Part shown: positions 32,873-40,660 of the stretch, one piece after another
Layout of the letters: every line of letters starts with the position of its first letter
How positions within the stretch are numbered: the stretch's first letter is position 1
Source: Kiritimatiellia bacterium
GTDB taxonomy: Bacteria; Verrucomicrobiota; Kiritimatiellia; JAFGHX01
Direction: 5' to 3'
Assembly: GCA_016929905.1 (NCBI GenBank)
Contig: JAFGHX010000022.1
Span: 1 to 64,000 of the forward strand
Length of the DNA: 64,000 nt
Notes under the pieces: model-generated
Seen by the model: the letters and a program-made list of their open reading frames with translations, nothing else
What the model was told of the DNA's origin: nothing
Database searches by the model: none
Position numbers and translations under genes: made by a program

Positions 32873-34291
32873 TTATCGGTTCTTTGCGGAGATGTACAGC
32901 ACGGCGTGCCCCTGGAATGGGGCCGTGAGTTCCACGCGGTCGCCGCCTTCGACGGGGTCGCCCTCGGTGGCTTCGTCGGTGGAGGGGTTGAACCATTCCA
33001 CGGCCAGCTTACCCTTGGCCGCCCCGAGATCCACGCTGACCTCGCCGCCGTCGGGCAGGTAGACGAGATACTCCGTTGGCGGCACGGCGAGGCAGAAGCC
33101 GGTGGAGGCCAGCTCGCTGTGCGGCGCGCTGGCCGTCAGGTCCATGCGCTGGGCGTATTTGCGCGAATGGCCCATGTTCCAGCGCACCCGCTCCCATTTC
33201 ATGTCGATCGTCGGTTCGCCGAGCCCGTACTCCGTCCACGTGATCTTCGGCTGCAGCTCGTCGCCGCTGCCCTCGGGCGGGCGGTACGGGTCCATGAAGA
33301 TCGGGTTCAGCCCCCGGCACAGGCTCTTCCAGACCCAGTTGATGGCGTCCCCGATCTGATCGTCTTTCGGGATGCCCCACAGATGGTCCGTATCGGAGAT
33401 CACCACCTTGCTGCCGTCGCCGGCGGGCGGATTGTCGCGGTAGCCTTCCGTATGGAACGGCGAGATCCATTCCGCGTCGCTCTTCAGCAGGTCCTCGTGA
33501 GTCGCCCGGTTGTCCCGCGCCCACGGGAACGTCATGCCGACGGGATGCTGCTTGGGCTTGCGGCCCTCATGCTCGTGTATGACCTTGATCAGGTGATACT
33601 GCCACGGGACCGACCAGCCGCCGCTCTCGTTCGCAATCTCGTACAGCAGATTGTCCAGGTCGTTCAGCGTGTCGATCACCCGGCAGACGTAGGCTTCCTG
33701 AAGGGCCGTGACGGCCGGAATCTTCAGCATGTGCGTTTCCAGCCCGTAGCCGTCGCCGTCGGCGTCGCCGTCGATCCCGTTGATGTTGTTCTCCGCGTGG
33801 AACGGGTGCGCCTCCCAGCACCAGGGCCGCAGAGAGCCGTGCAGGCCGTGCCCTTCAAAGAGCATGACCGAGACGTACATCCCGCGCGCGCCCGCGCGAA
33901 CGACCCGGTCGCGCAGCCGATCGAAATAGGCCGGGTCGAATTTCCGCAGGTCGAATTTGGGTTTGCCGTCGCGCGCCGTGCCCGGCCCCGTTCGTTTCCA
34001 CGGGAACGGAACGGCGTAGGTCATCGTGCCGCGGTGATAGATGTACTGCGAGAGTTCCCAGGTCCACAGCCGAATGAAGTTGTGGCTGCGCTGCTCCAGA
34101 AAGTCCAGGTAGGCGTCGTAGTCGAATTCGGGCGGGGGATCCGATTTGCCCGTGTCCTTGAAGTTGCCCCACGTGTGAGAGCCCGTCAGGTAGATCGCCT
34201 TGCCGGTATCATCCGCAAAATAGCGCGGGTTGTCTTTGCAGATACGCAGCAGGCTCGGGGCGTTCCCGTCCTTATCCTTAGAAGGACTCAT
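32873..34291 (-). CDS. Putative glycoside hydrolase, TIM-barrel (DUF4038/DUF6298-like)
   Basis: The 472-aa protein begins NPRYFADDTGKAIYLTGSHT (residues 20-39), the opening seen in DUF4038/DUF6298 glycosidase-like barrels. It continues with YDAYLDFLEQRSHNFIRLW, a candidate acid/base glutamate in YEIANESGGW (about residue 228), and DTDHLWG near 310. The C-terminal 90 residues form a beta-rich domain like the putative collagen-binding domain that often ends this family. No signal peptide is visible, so it may be cytoplasmic or the start may be misplaced. GGGAGG lies 6 bases before the ATG at 34291. It converges on the Gfo/Idh gene. Confidence 0.72.
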   Translation of the reverse strand: MSPSKDKDGNAPSLLRICKDNPRYFADDTGKAIYLTGSHTWGNFKDTGKSDPPPEFDYDAYLDFLEQRSHNFIRLWTWELSQYIYHRGTMTYAVPFPWKRTGPGTARDGKPKFDLRKFDPAYFDRLRDRVVRAGARGMYVSVMLFEGHGLHGSLRPWCWEAHPFHAENNINGIDGDADGDGYGLETHMLKIPAVTALQEAYVCRVIDTLNDLDNLLYEIANESGGWSVPWQYHLIKVIHEHEGRKPKQHPVGMTFPWARDNRATHEDLLKSDAEWISPFHTEGYRDNPPAGDGSKVVISDTDHLWGIPKDDQIGDAINWVWKSLCRGLNPIFMDPYRPPEGSGDELQPKITWTEYGLGEPTIDMKWERVRWNMGHSRKYAQRMDLTASAPHSELASTGFCLAVPPTEYLVYLPDGGEVSVDLGAAKGKLAVEWFNPSTDEATEGDPVEGGDRVELTAPFQGHAVLYISAKNR

Positions 34292-34387
34292 TCCGGCCTC
34301 CCTTCCGTGCTTCCTCCATGAACCGAGAACCTGTTGGCGTGACCCAAAAGATCGGCGCGAATGCCCCGCAAGTCAAGGACGGATTGC

Positions 34388-34417
34388 CCGATCCGCGGAG
34401 TGGAATCCGCGGATCGG
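34388..34417. repeat. 12-bp stem hairpin in the gap before the two-component genes
   Basis: CCGATCCGCGGA (34388-34399) pairs perfectly with TCCGCGGATCGG (34406-34417) around GTGGAA. It lies between divergently transcribed genes and adjoins the heptamer array. Confidence 0.75.
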
Positions 34418-34444
34418 AATGGTTAATGGTTGATGGTTGATGCG
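34417..34444. repeat. 7-bp tandem repeat, four units
   Basis: GAATGGT, TAATGGT, TGATGGT and TGATGCG continue the same heptamer family as 4849-4904. Confidence 0.8.
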
Positions 34445-34530
34445 CAAAGGCCGGATACCGGAATACGCGAGTTCTTGTGCGCGGATTCGGCCCCGTCCGG
34501 CCCGGCGCCAGCCGCCGAAAAAATAGTGTT

Positions 34531-34574
34531 GTAACAAAACCGTAACAAAATGGTAACATACAGGCGGCTATGAT
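34531..34574 (+). promoter_or_regulatory. Three 11-bp phased GTAAC repeats (Pho-box-like) with a -10 element
   Basis: GTAAC occurs at 34531, 34542 and 34553, exactly 11 bases apart, within GTAACAAAA-type units. TATGAT at 34569-34574 is a good -10. Direct repeats with 11-bp phasing upstream of a -10 are the hallmark of PhoB/OmpR-type sites such as the Pho box. No separate -35 is evident. Autoregulation by the downstream response regulator is likely. Confidence 0.7.
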
Positions 34575-34635
34575 ACCGGCAGGCAACAGGCACATATGGA
34601 CGTCCGGCGCCGATAAGTCGAACGATGGTGATGGA

Positions 34636-36657
34636 ATGATGCGGATAAGGCGCACATCTCCCTCCCGCGGTCTGCAGCGATGGCCGATGGCCCTCGCGCT
34701 TCTGGCAGTGGTCCTATTCCCTTCGATCTCCGTCTTCTGGTTTCTGGAGCGCACGGTTGCCAATGAGGCGCTTGCGGTTCGCCAGCAGTTGGTGCAGACG
34801 CACGCGCGGCGTCTGGAACGGATGGCCGTTTGGGTCAACAGGAGTGCCGCGTTTCGCGTTCCCGACGTGTCGGCGGTGCAGCCCGCTCTGTCGGTATGGC
34901 GCGAGGTGCTGGCCGGGCAGTTGGCCGAGGCAGCATTGGTTTACGACGCGGATGCGAAGCTTGTAGTGCCGGACCAAGTGAGCAAGCGTGAGTACCGCGA
35001 GCCGCCGGAGTTGCTGCGGCCGATCTGGAATCTGGAATTTGCGAAGCAGGATTATGCGGCGGCGCTCGGTCTGTACGCGCATGTGGTGGCTGAGCGCGAC
35101 CCTTACCTGCGAATGCTGGGGCTGATCGGCGAGGGGCGGTGCCTGTTCAAGCAGGGGAAGGCCGCCGAGGCGGTACAGGCCTTTCGGGCGGCCTCGGACG
35201 TCGTCTCCGCGGCGACCGTGCCGGACGGCCCGCTGACGAGCGCGCGCGAACTGGCGCAGCTGGCGCTGAACGCGCGTCTGCGCGTGCTGGCCCTTACGGC
35301 GGAGGCGGGGGCTCCGGCCGAGCCGGAGGCGCAGGCACTGCTGCCGGAGTTCACCGCGCCGGCGCGGCTCGGCGCGCTGCTGGCTTCGGATCAGCGCCTC
35401 TTCCTTGCGTGGGAGGTGTTGGCGCTGGTGAAGGCGCACGGCCCGTTTGGCGAATCCGTGGCCCGGCAGGTCGAGCGGATCGCCGCCCTGGCCGATGCGG
35501 AGGAACTCTCTCTGGTCATCGCGGAGGACTATTCGCGTTCCCACCGTTTTGACCGTTGGGGCGATGACGCCTGGCGCGCGCTCGGCCGCGCGGCGGGCGA
35601 TTTCTACGGGCGCTATTTCCGGCAGCCGGAACGCAGCGTCCTTCTGGTGCGCCGCGCGGCGGGCCTGCGCCGCGAACTCGAACGCGGCTATGCCCGCTAC
35701 GCGGGTTCTGCGTTCGATCTTTGCCTGCTCGATCAGCAGGGCACGTGCGTGTCTGGCACCGCGGCGCCGGGCGCCGCGGTGCTGGTGCAGCGGCCGATCG
35801 GCGGCGCATTCAACGGCTGGCACGCGCAACTCACACTGCGGGACCCGGCCGGTCTGGAGCAGGCGATCCGGCGGAACAAGGTGCTCTACCTGCGGGCGGC
35901 GGTGTTGGCCGTCGTTCTCATTCTCCTCTCGGGATGGCTGGCGGCGCGTGCGATGGCGCGGCAGATGCGGCTGAACCGGCTGAAGAACGACTTTATTGCC
36001 ACGATGTCGCACGAGCTGAAGACGCCGCTCGCCTCCATGCGCGTGCTGATCGACACGTTGCTGGAGGGCCACTATCGCGACCGGCGGCAGGCGGAAGAGT
36101 ATCTCGAGCTTGTCGGGCTGGAGAACCGGCGGCTGAGCAATCTGATCGACAACTTCCTCACCTTCTCGCGGATCGAGCGGGGCAAGCTGAGGTTTCGTTT
36201 CGAACCGGCGGATCCGTCGGAAATCGTGCGCGAGAGCGTCGACGTGATGCGGATGAACCTGGAGCGCAGCGGATGCCGGCTCGAGACGGAGGTCGCGGCC
36301 GATCTGCCTCCCGTCTCGGCCGACCCGGCGGCGATGGTCGCCGTGCTGGTGAACCTGCTCGACAATGCCTGCAAGTACTCTTTTGACGACAAGGCCGTGT
36401 GGTTGCGCGCGTACCGCCGGGACGGCGCCGTGTGTTTCGAGGTGAAGGACAACGGGATCGGCCTTTCGAAGCGGGCGCTGAAAAGGATTTTCGATCGCTA
36501 CTATCAGGTGGACCAGAAGCTGTCGCGCGGCGCCGGCGGATGCGGGCTCGGGCTCAGCATCGTGAAGTACATCGTCGACGCGCACGGTGGCCGGATATCC
36601 GTCGAGAGCGAGCCGGGCCGCGGTTCGACATTTGTTGTGGGCTTGCCGCGGCGTTGA
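34636..36657 (+). CDS. Sensor histidine kinase (PhoR-like, with TPR-like sensor region)
   Basis: The 673-aa kinase has a transmembrane segment near residues 15-37 (MALALLAVVLFPSISVFWFL), an extracytoplasmic sensor of about 380 residues with a TPR-like stretch, and a second membrane segment near 440. A HisKA dimerisation domain follows, with the phospho-acceptor H459 in SHELKTPL. The HATPase domain has the N box NLLDNACKYS, G1 DNGIGL and G2 GGCGLGLSIV. Upstream in-frame ATG 34570 lies inside the predicted -10 element, so I start at 34636. The response regulator gene follows 34 bp downstream. The signal is unknown; phosphate is suggested only by the Pho-box-like promoter and the PhoB-like partner. 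Confidence 0.9.
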   Translation: MMRIRRTSPSRGLQRWPMALALLAVVLFPSISVFWFLERTVANEALAVRQQLVQTHARRLERMAVWVNRSAAFRVPDVSAVQPALSVWREVLAGQLAEAALVYDADAKLVVPDQVSKREYREPPELLRPIWNLEFAKQDYAAALGLYAHVVAERDPYLRMLGLIGEGRCLFKQGKAAEAVQAFRAASDVVSAATVPDGPLTSARELAQLALNARLRVLALTAEAGAPAEPEAQALLPEFTAPARLGALLASDQRLFLAWEVLALVKAHGPFGESVARQVERIAALADAEELSLVIAEDYSRSHRFDRWGDDAWRALGRAAGDFYGRYFRQPERSVLLVRRAAGLRRELERGYARYAGSAFDLCLLDQQGTCVSGTAAPGAAVLVQRPIGGAFNGWHAQLTLRDPAGLEQAIRRNKVLYLRAAVLAVVLILLSGWLAARAMARQMRLNRLKNDFIATMSHELKTPLASMRVLIDTLLEGHYRDRRQAEEYLELVGLENRRLSNLIDNFLTFSRIERGKLRFRFEPADPSEIVRESVDVMRMNLERSGCRLETEVAADLPPVSADPAAMVAVLVNLLDNACKYSFDDKAVWLRAYRRDGAVCFEVKDNGIGLSKRALKRIFDRYYQVDQKLSRGAGGCGLGLSIVKYIVDAHGGRISVESEPGRGSTFVVGLPRR

Positions 36658-36691
36658 AGGCGGTGCGGGCAGTCTGGAAAGGGGGCGGGCC

Positions 36692-37408
36692 ATGCAGACG
36701 GTACTGATCATCGAAGACGACGCCACCATGCTGCGCGGGTTGAAGGACAACTTCGAGTATGCCGGCTACCGCGTCCGGGCCGCATCGGACGGAGAAGCCG
36801 GGCTGGAGCTCGCGGTGAACGGGGCGCCGGACCTGATCATTCTGGACCTGATGTTGCCCAAGATCAACGGGTATGAGGTCTGCCGGCTGGTGCGCAAGGA
36901 GCGGCTGGAGATGCCCATCATCATGTTGACCGCCAAGAGCGACGAGTCGGACATCGTGCTCGGGCTCAGCCTTGGGGCAGACGACTACGTGACCAAGCCG
37001 TTCAGCATCAAAGAACTGCTCGCGCGCTCCGAGGTGCTGCTGCGGCGCCGGGCGCAGACGGAGCCGGTGCAGTACCGGTTCGGCGACTACGAGCTGGACC
37101 TCGGCGCCAGGCGCCTGTGCTGCAAGGGGAAACGAATCGACCTCTCGCCGAAGGAGTTCAATCTGCTTCATTTTTTCCTGAAGAACCCGAACCGGGCGCT
37201 GACGCGCGACCAGATCCTGAACGGGGTGTGGGGCTATGGCTGCTACGTGACCCCGCGCAGCATCGATCGGTTCGTGACCACGCTCCGCGGCAAGATCGAG
37301 GCCAACCCCCGCAAACCGCGTTACATTCAGACGGTGCGGGAGATCGGGTATCTGTTCGATCTCGCCGAGGAGGCGGCGGCCGGGGAGCGGAAGAAGCGGG
37401 CGAGCTAG
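36692..37408 (+). CDS. OmpR/PhoB-family response regulator
   Basis: The 238-aa protein has a receiver domain with the acidic pair E8-D9-D10 (IIEDD), the phospho-acceptor D52 (LIILDLMLP) and the TKPF lysine near 103. A winged-helix DNA-binding domain follows (LSPKEFNLLHFFLKNPNR, TLRGKIEANPRKPRYIQTVR, with the closing GYLF). AAAGGGGG precedes the ATG. It pairs with the histidine kinase upstream and probably binds the phased repeats at 34531-34563. A lamin-tail protein gene starts 31 bp after its stop and may belong to the same transcript. Confidence 0.94.
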   Translation: MQTVLIIEDDATMLRGLKDNFEYAGYRVRAASDGEAGLELAVNGAPDLIILDLMLPKINGYEVCRLVRKERLEMPIIMLTAKSDESDIVLGLSLGADDYVTKPFSIKELLARSEVLLRRRAQTEPVQYRFGDYELDLGARRLCCKGKRIDLSPKEFNLLHFFLKNPNRALTRDQILNGVWGYGCYVTPRSIDRFVTTLRGKIEANPRKPRYIQTVREIGYLFDLAEEAAAGERKKRAS

Positions 37409-37434
37409 CGGCGGTGCGAAGGCGTGGGGGAAAC

Positions 37435-37464
37435 CGCGAATGGACGCAAATGGACGCGAATACG
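37435..37464. repeat. 10-bp repeat, three units (CGCGAATGGA type)
   Basis: CGCGAATGGA, CGCAAATGGA and CGCGAATACG are contiguous and contain the start codon (37440) of the lamin-tail gene. They encode its first residues. Confidence 0.75.
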
Positions 37465-39644
37465 TACGAAAGGCCTTGATCCTGGCCTGCGGGCTGCTGC
37501 TTGGCGCGGGGGCGGCGGGGCTCGAGCCGGTCGGCGTGCGGTTGCAGCGCGGCTTATACATGGAGGAATTCCTGGGCGACATCGACGGCGCGCTGGCTAT
37601 CTACCGCCGGGTGATGGCCGACGAGCGCGCAACGGGCTCTCAGGCAAGCTTGGCCCGGCGGCATTTCGACCAGTGCTACCTCAAGCGCGGGGACGAGGGG
37701 AACCTGGCGTCGGCCTTCATCAAGATCACCGAGCTGATGTACGACCCGATCGAGGGCTATCTCTGCGAGTTCATCGAGATCAAGAACGTGGGCTCGACCG
37801 CCACGCGCGATCTGTCGGACATGACGTTCAAGGGGATCGACTACACGTTCCCGTCCGGCACGCGGCTGGCGCCGGGGCAGAGGCTGGTCCTGGTGAAGAA
37901 TGCGGAGGCCTTCCGCAAGCGTTACCCGGGCGTGACCCCGTTCGGGCAATACGGCGGCAAGCTGGACAGCGGCGGGGAGCGGATCACGTTGATGGACCCG
38001 CTCAGGCGCACCGTCGCCTCGGTGCGGTATAACGACCAGGCGCCGTGGCCGCGCGGGCCGGGCGGCGGCGGATTCTCGCTCGTGCTGGTGGACGAGCAGG
38101 GGGACTTGGACGACCCCTACAACTGGCGGCGCAGCAATTGGCTGGGCGGGTCGCCCGGCGCGGACGACGGGCCTTATGTGGAGATGCAGATCAGCGAGAT
38201 CCTGCCGCGCCCGGCGGCGCCGAGCGGCGGCGCAATCGAGTTGCTCAACGCCGGCGAGACGCCCGTCGCCCTGGGCGGATGGTGCCTGTCGGACTCCCCG
38301 TCGGACTACCGAAAAGGCAGAATTCCCGATGGCGTGACGGCGGATCCGGGCCAGTTCGTTGTGCTGGACGAGGCCGGGCTGGGTATCGAGGCGCGCGGCG
38401 GGGCGGGTTCCCTGCTCCATGCGGAAGGCGGCGAACTCTATCTGACACGGTGGGAGGACGGCGTACTGAAGGTGCTGGTCAGTACCCTGTACGACGCCGT
38501 GCCCGACGGAGTGAGTGTAGGCCGGCACACGCGTTCGGACGGGAAGGTGTTCTTCGTGCCCATGCGGGACGCGACGCTGGGGCAGGCAAACGGGCCGCCG
38601 CGTTCGGGCCCCGTCGTCATCAACGAGATCGTCTACCGGGCCGACGTGGTGGCCTTGGAACTGGTGGAGCTGTACAACACGAGCGGGGCTGCCGTTGCGC
38701 TCGGCGGCCCCGCGGGCGGCTGGCGGCTGATCGGGAGTGCGGGCTACACGTTCCCGCCGGGCGTGACCCTGGCCGCGGGCGAGCGTCTTCTGGTTTCGGC
38801 CGAGGACCCGGCAGAGGCGCGCGCGCGGTACGCGCTGCCGGCCGAGTTGCAGATTGTGGGGCCCTGTCGCCTGCCCTATGTGCAGAAGCTCGGTGAGCGC
38901 AAGGTGGACATCCGCCTGTGTTGCGAACGGCCCGGCGCCGCGCCGCGCGGCGGCGCGCCGTCCCTGGCATGGATCGACCACGTGCAGGCCGAGGCCGGCT
39001 CGCTCTGGCCCCTGAATGCCGACTGGGACGGCGGCTCGCTCGAGCGGCAGGATCCGCTTGCGTTCGGCAACGACCCCGTGAATTGGTCGAACGGGCAGCG
39101 CGGCGGTTCGATCGGCGCGCCCAATGCGGGCCCGCTGGTCTCGCGCACCGCCGTCTGGCGCTATGAGGATTCCGGGCGCGACCTCGGCACGGCGTGGCGG
39201 CTGCCGGCTCACGACGACAGCCGTTGGCCGTTCGGCGTGGCTCCGCTCGGTTACGGCGAACACTACGTGGACACGGAGGTCTCGGCAAAGAACCTCACGG
39301 TCTACTTCCGCACTCGCTTCGCGCTCGGAACCGAACCCGCCGGGCTGCCGACGCTGACGCTGTCGATCAGCTACGACGACGCGTTTGTCGCCTACCTCAA
39401 CGGCCGGGAAGTCGCGCGCCGCCTGCTGCCGGACGGTCCGGTCCTGTGGAGCACGGCGGCGACCGAAACGCACGAGGCGGGCCGGCGCGAACCGATCGAT
39501 CTGACGCCGAACAAGGACGCGCTGGTCCGCGGCGTGAATGTGCTTGCCGTGGAAGTGCACCAGACCGATCCCGCCAGCAGCGACTGCGTGCTGGAGGCGG
39601 AGCTGGGCGGCGAACGGCCGCCGACGCATGCCCGCGGACCGTGA
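37440..39644 (+). CDS. Exported protein with three lamin-tail domains, downstream of the two-component genes
   Basis: The 734-aa protein has a signal peptide (ALILACGLLLGAGAAG) preceded by 11 residues encoded by a 10-bp repeat. A single TPR-like helix pair follows (about 30-65). Lamin-tail domains start near 95, 247 and 391 (IKITELMYDP, ISEILPRP, VVINEIVYR). The C-terminal module from about 570 (WRYEDSGRDL, APLGYGE, DDAFVAYLNGREV, NVLAVEVHQTD) is shared with the proteins at 29094 and 51594. No enzyme domain is visible. The short gap after the response regulator suggests that this surface protein is an output of the two-component system, which is inference. Confidence 0.84.
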   Translation: MDANGREYVRKALILACGLLLGAGAAGLEPVGVRLQRGLYMEEFLGDIDGALAIYRRVMADERATGSQASLARRHFDQCYLKRGDEGNLASAFIKITELMYDPIEGYLCEFIEIKNVGSTATRDLSDMTFKGIDYTFPSGTRLAPGQRLVLVKNAEAFRKRYPGVTPFGQYGGKLDSGGERITLMDPLRRTVASVRYNDQAPWPRGPGGGGFSLVLVDEQGDLDDPYNWRRSNWLGGSPGADDGPYVEMQISEILPRPAAPSGGAIELLNAGETPVALGGWCLSDSPSDYRKGRIPDGVTADPGQFVVLDEAGLGIEARGGAGSLLHAEGGELYLTRWEDGVLKVLVSTLYDAVPDGVSVGRHTRSDGKVFFVPMRDATLGQANGPPRSGPVVINEIVYRADVVALELVELYNTSGAAVALGGPAGGWRLIGSAGYTFPPGVTLAAGERLLVSAEDPAEARARYALPAELQIVGPCRLPYVQKLGERKVDIRLCCERPGAAPRGGAPSLAWIDHVQAEAGSLWPLNADWDGGSLERQDPLAFGNDPVNWSNGQRGGSIGAPNAGPLVSRTAVWRYEDSGRDLGTAWRLPAHDDSRWPFGVAPLGYGEHYVDTEVSAKNLTVYFRTRFALGTEPAGLPTLTLSISYDDAFVAYLNGREVARRLLPDGPVLWSTAATETHEAGRREPIDLTPNKDALVRGVNVLAVEVHQTDPASSDCVLEAELGGERPPTHARGP

Positions 39645-39654
39645 GCGCGGAAAC

Positions 39655-39847
39655 GTGGAAGGCTGGAAGAATGGAAGGCTGGAAGAATGCAAAAGTGTTG
39701 CTGGGGCAGCCGGGCGGGTCTTCGCTGAAGAGCAGGAAATCAGAGGTGAGAGGTCAGGCGGGCAAGAGCCGCTGACCTCCGACCTGTGGGTGACGGGCGC
39801 AGCCCGCATTCGTCCACGCTTCCATCCTTCCTTTCGTCCATTCGTCC
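39655..39847. repeat. Inverted pair of 8-bp repeat arrays between convergent genes
   Basis: The left array (39655-39690) alternates GGCTGGAA and GAATGGAA. The right array (39806-39847) carries the complementary TCCACGCTTCCATCCTTCC and further TTCGTCCA units. Between them lies no ORF that I can support. The pair occupies the 259-bp gap between the lamin-tail gene and the ABC ATPase gene. Confidence 0.75.
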
Positions 39848-39903
39848 GGTTTCGTGATACGCTTGTCATCGTGGCGCATCGCGGTTCGCCGGCGGCGAAC
39901 CGC

Positions 39904-40650
39904 CTATAGGGTCTGCGACCCGTCGATGCTGCCCACCTTGATGTTGAGGTCTTCCCGGTTCTCGACGCGGGCGATGCTTCCGTCGCTGATCCAGACGACG
40001 CGGTCGCTGGAGGCGAGCATCTTGTGATCGTGCGTGGCGGTGATGATGGTGACCCCTTTCCCGGCGCAGAGCGAGGCGAGCAGCGCGATGATCTGCTCGC
40101 CCGTGTGCAGGTCGAGATTGCCGGTGGGCTCGTCGGCGAGAATGATGAGCGGGTTGTTGGCCAGCGCCCGGGCAATGGCCACGCGTTGCTGCTGGCCGCC
40201 CGAAAGCTCGTCGGGCCGGTGCCGGAGCCGTTCGCCCAGCCCCACTTCCTCCAGGAACAGGGCCGCCTCTTCCTCCGCCTGCTGCGGCGGCACGCCGCGG
40301 AAGAGGATGGGCAGCGCGACGTTGCGCAGCGCGCTCAGCGACGGGATCAGGTTGAAGGCCTGGAAGACGTACCCGATGTAGTTGTTCCGGAAGAAAGCGA
40401 GTTCGAGGCTCGACAGCGAGGCCAGGTCCACCCCGCTGATGCTCACCTCGCCCGCCGTGGGTTTGTCCAGCGCGCCGATCATGTTGAACAGCGTCGACTT
40501 GCCCGAGCCGGACGGCCCCATCACGCTCAGGTATTCGCCGGCGTAGACATCCAGATGGATGTCCTTCAGCGCGTAGACGGCGTTGCCGTGCATGCGGTAC
40601 TGCTTGCTGACGCCGCGCACGCTGACGATCACCTCTTCACTCGTCGGCAT
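39904..40650 (-). CDS. ABC transporter ATP-binding protein, MacB/LolD type (second ATPase of the PqqD operon)
   Basis: The 248-aa ATPase has Walker [10 protein letters not shown] (about residues 45-53), the Q-loop region [15 protein letters not shown], the signature [15 protein letters not shown], Walker [14 protein letters not shown] and the H-loop TATHDH. The [11 protein letters not shown] and DEPTGNLD segments are characteristic of the MacB/LolD/FtsE group, which works with FtsX-fold permeases in mechanotransmission or lipoprotein release rather than classical import. It is the last gene of the minus-strand operon, 10 bp after the OPT-like gene. It resembles the other ATPase (47513-48298), so the operon has two ATPases for two FtsX-type permeases. 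Confidence 0.93.
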   Translation of the reverse strand: MPTSEEVIVSVRGVSKQYRMHGNAVYALKDIHLDVYAGEYLSVMGPSGSGKSTLFNMIGALDKPTAGEVSISGVDLASLSSLELAFFRNNYIGYVFQAFNLIPSLSALRNVALPILFRGVPPQQAEEEAALFLEEVGLGERLRHRPDELSGGQQQRVAIARALANNPLIILADEPTGNLDLHTGEQIIALLASLCAGKGVTIITATHDHKMLASSDRVVWISDGSIARVENREDLNIKVGSIDGSQTL

Positions 40651-40660
40651 ATCGCCTCCA

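Noticed and set aside
34570..34635. Earlier start of the histidine kinase
   Set aside because: The ATG is part of the predicted -10 hexamer, leaving no leader.
37554..40175. An 873-residue minus-strand frame joining part of the ABC ATPase to antisense lamin-tail sequence
   Set aside because: Wrong frame for the ATPase; it crosses a convergent gap filled with repeats.
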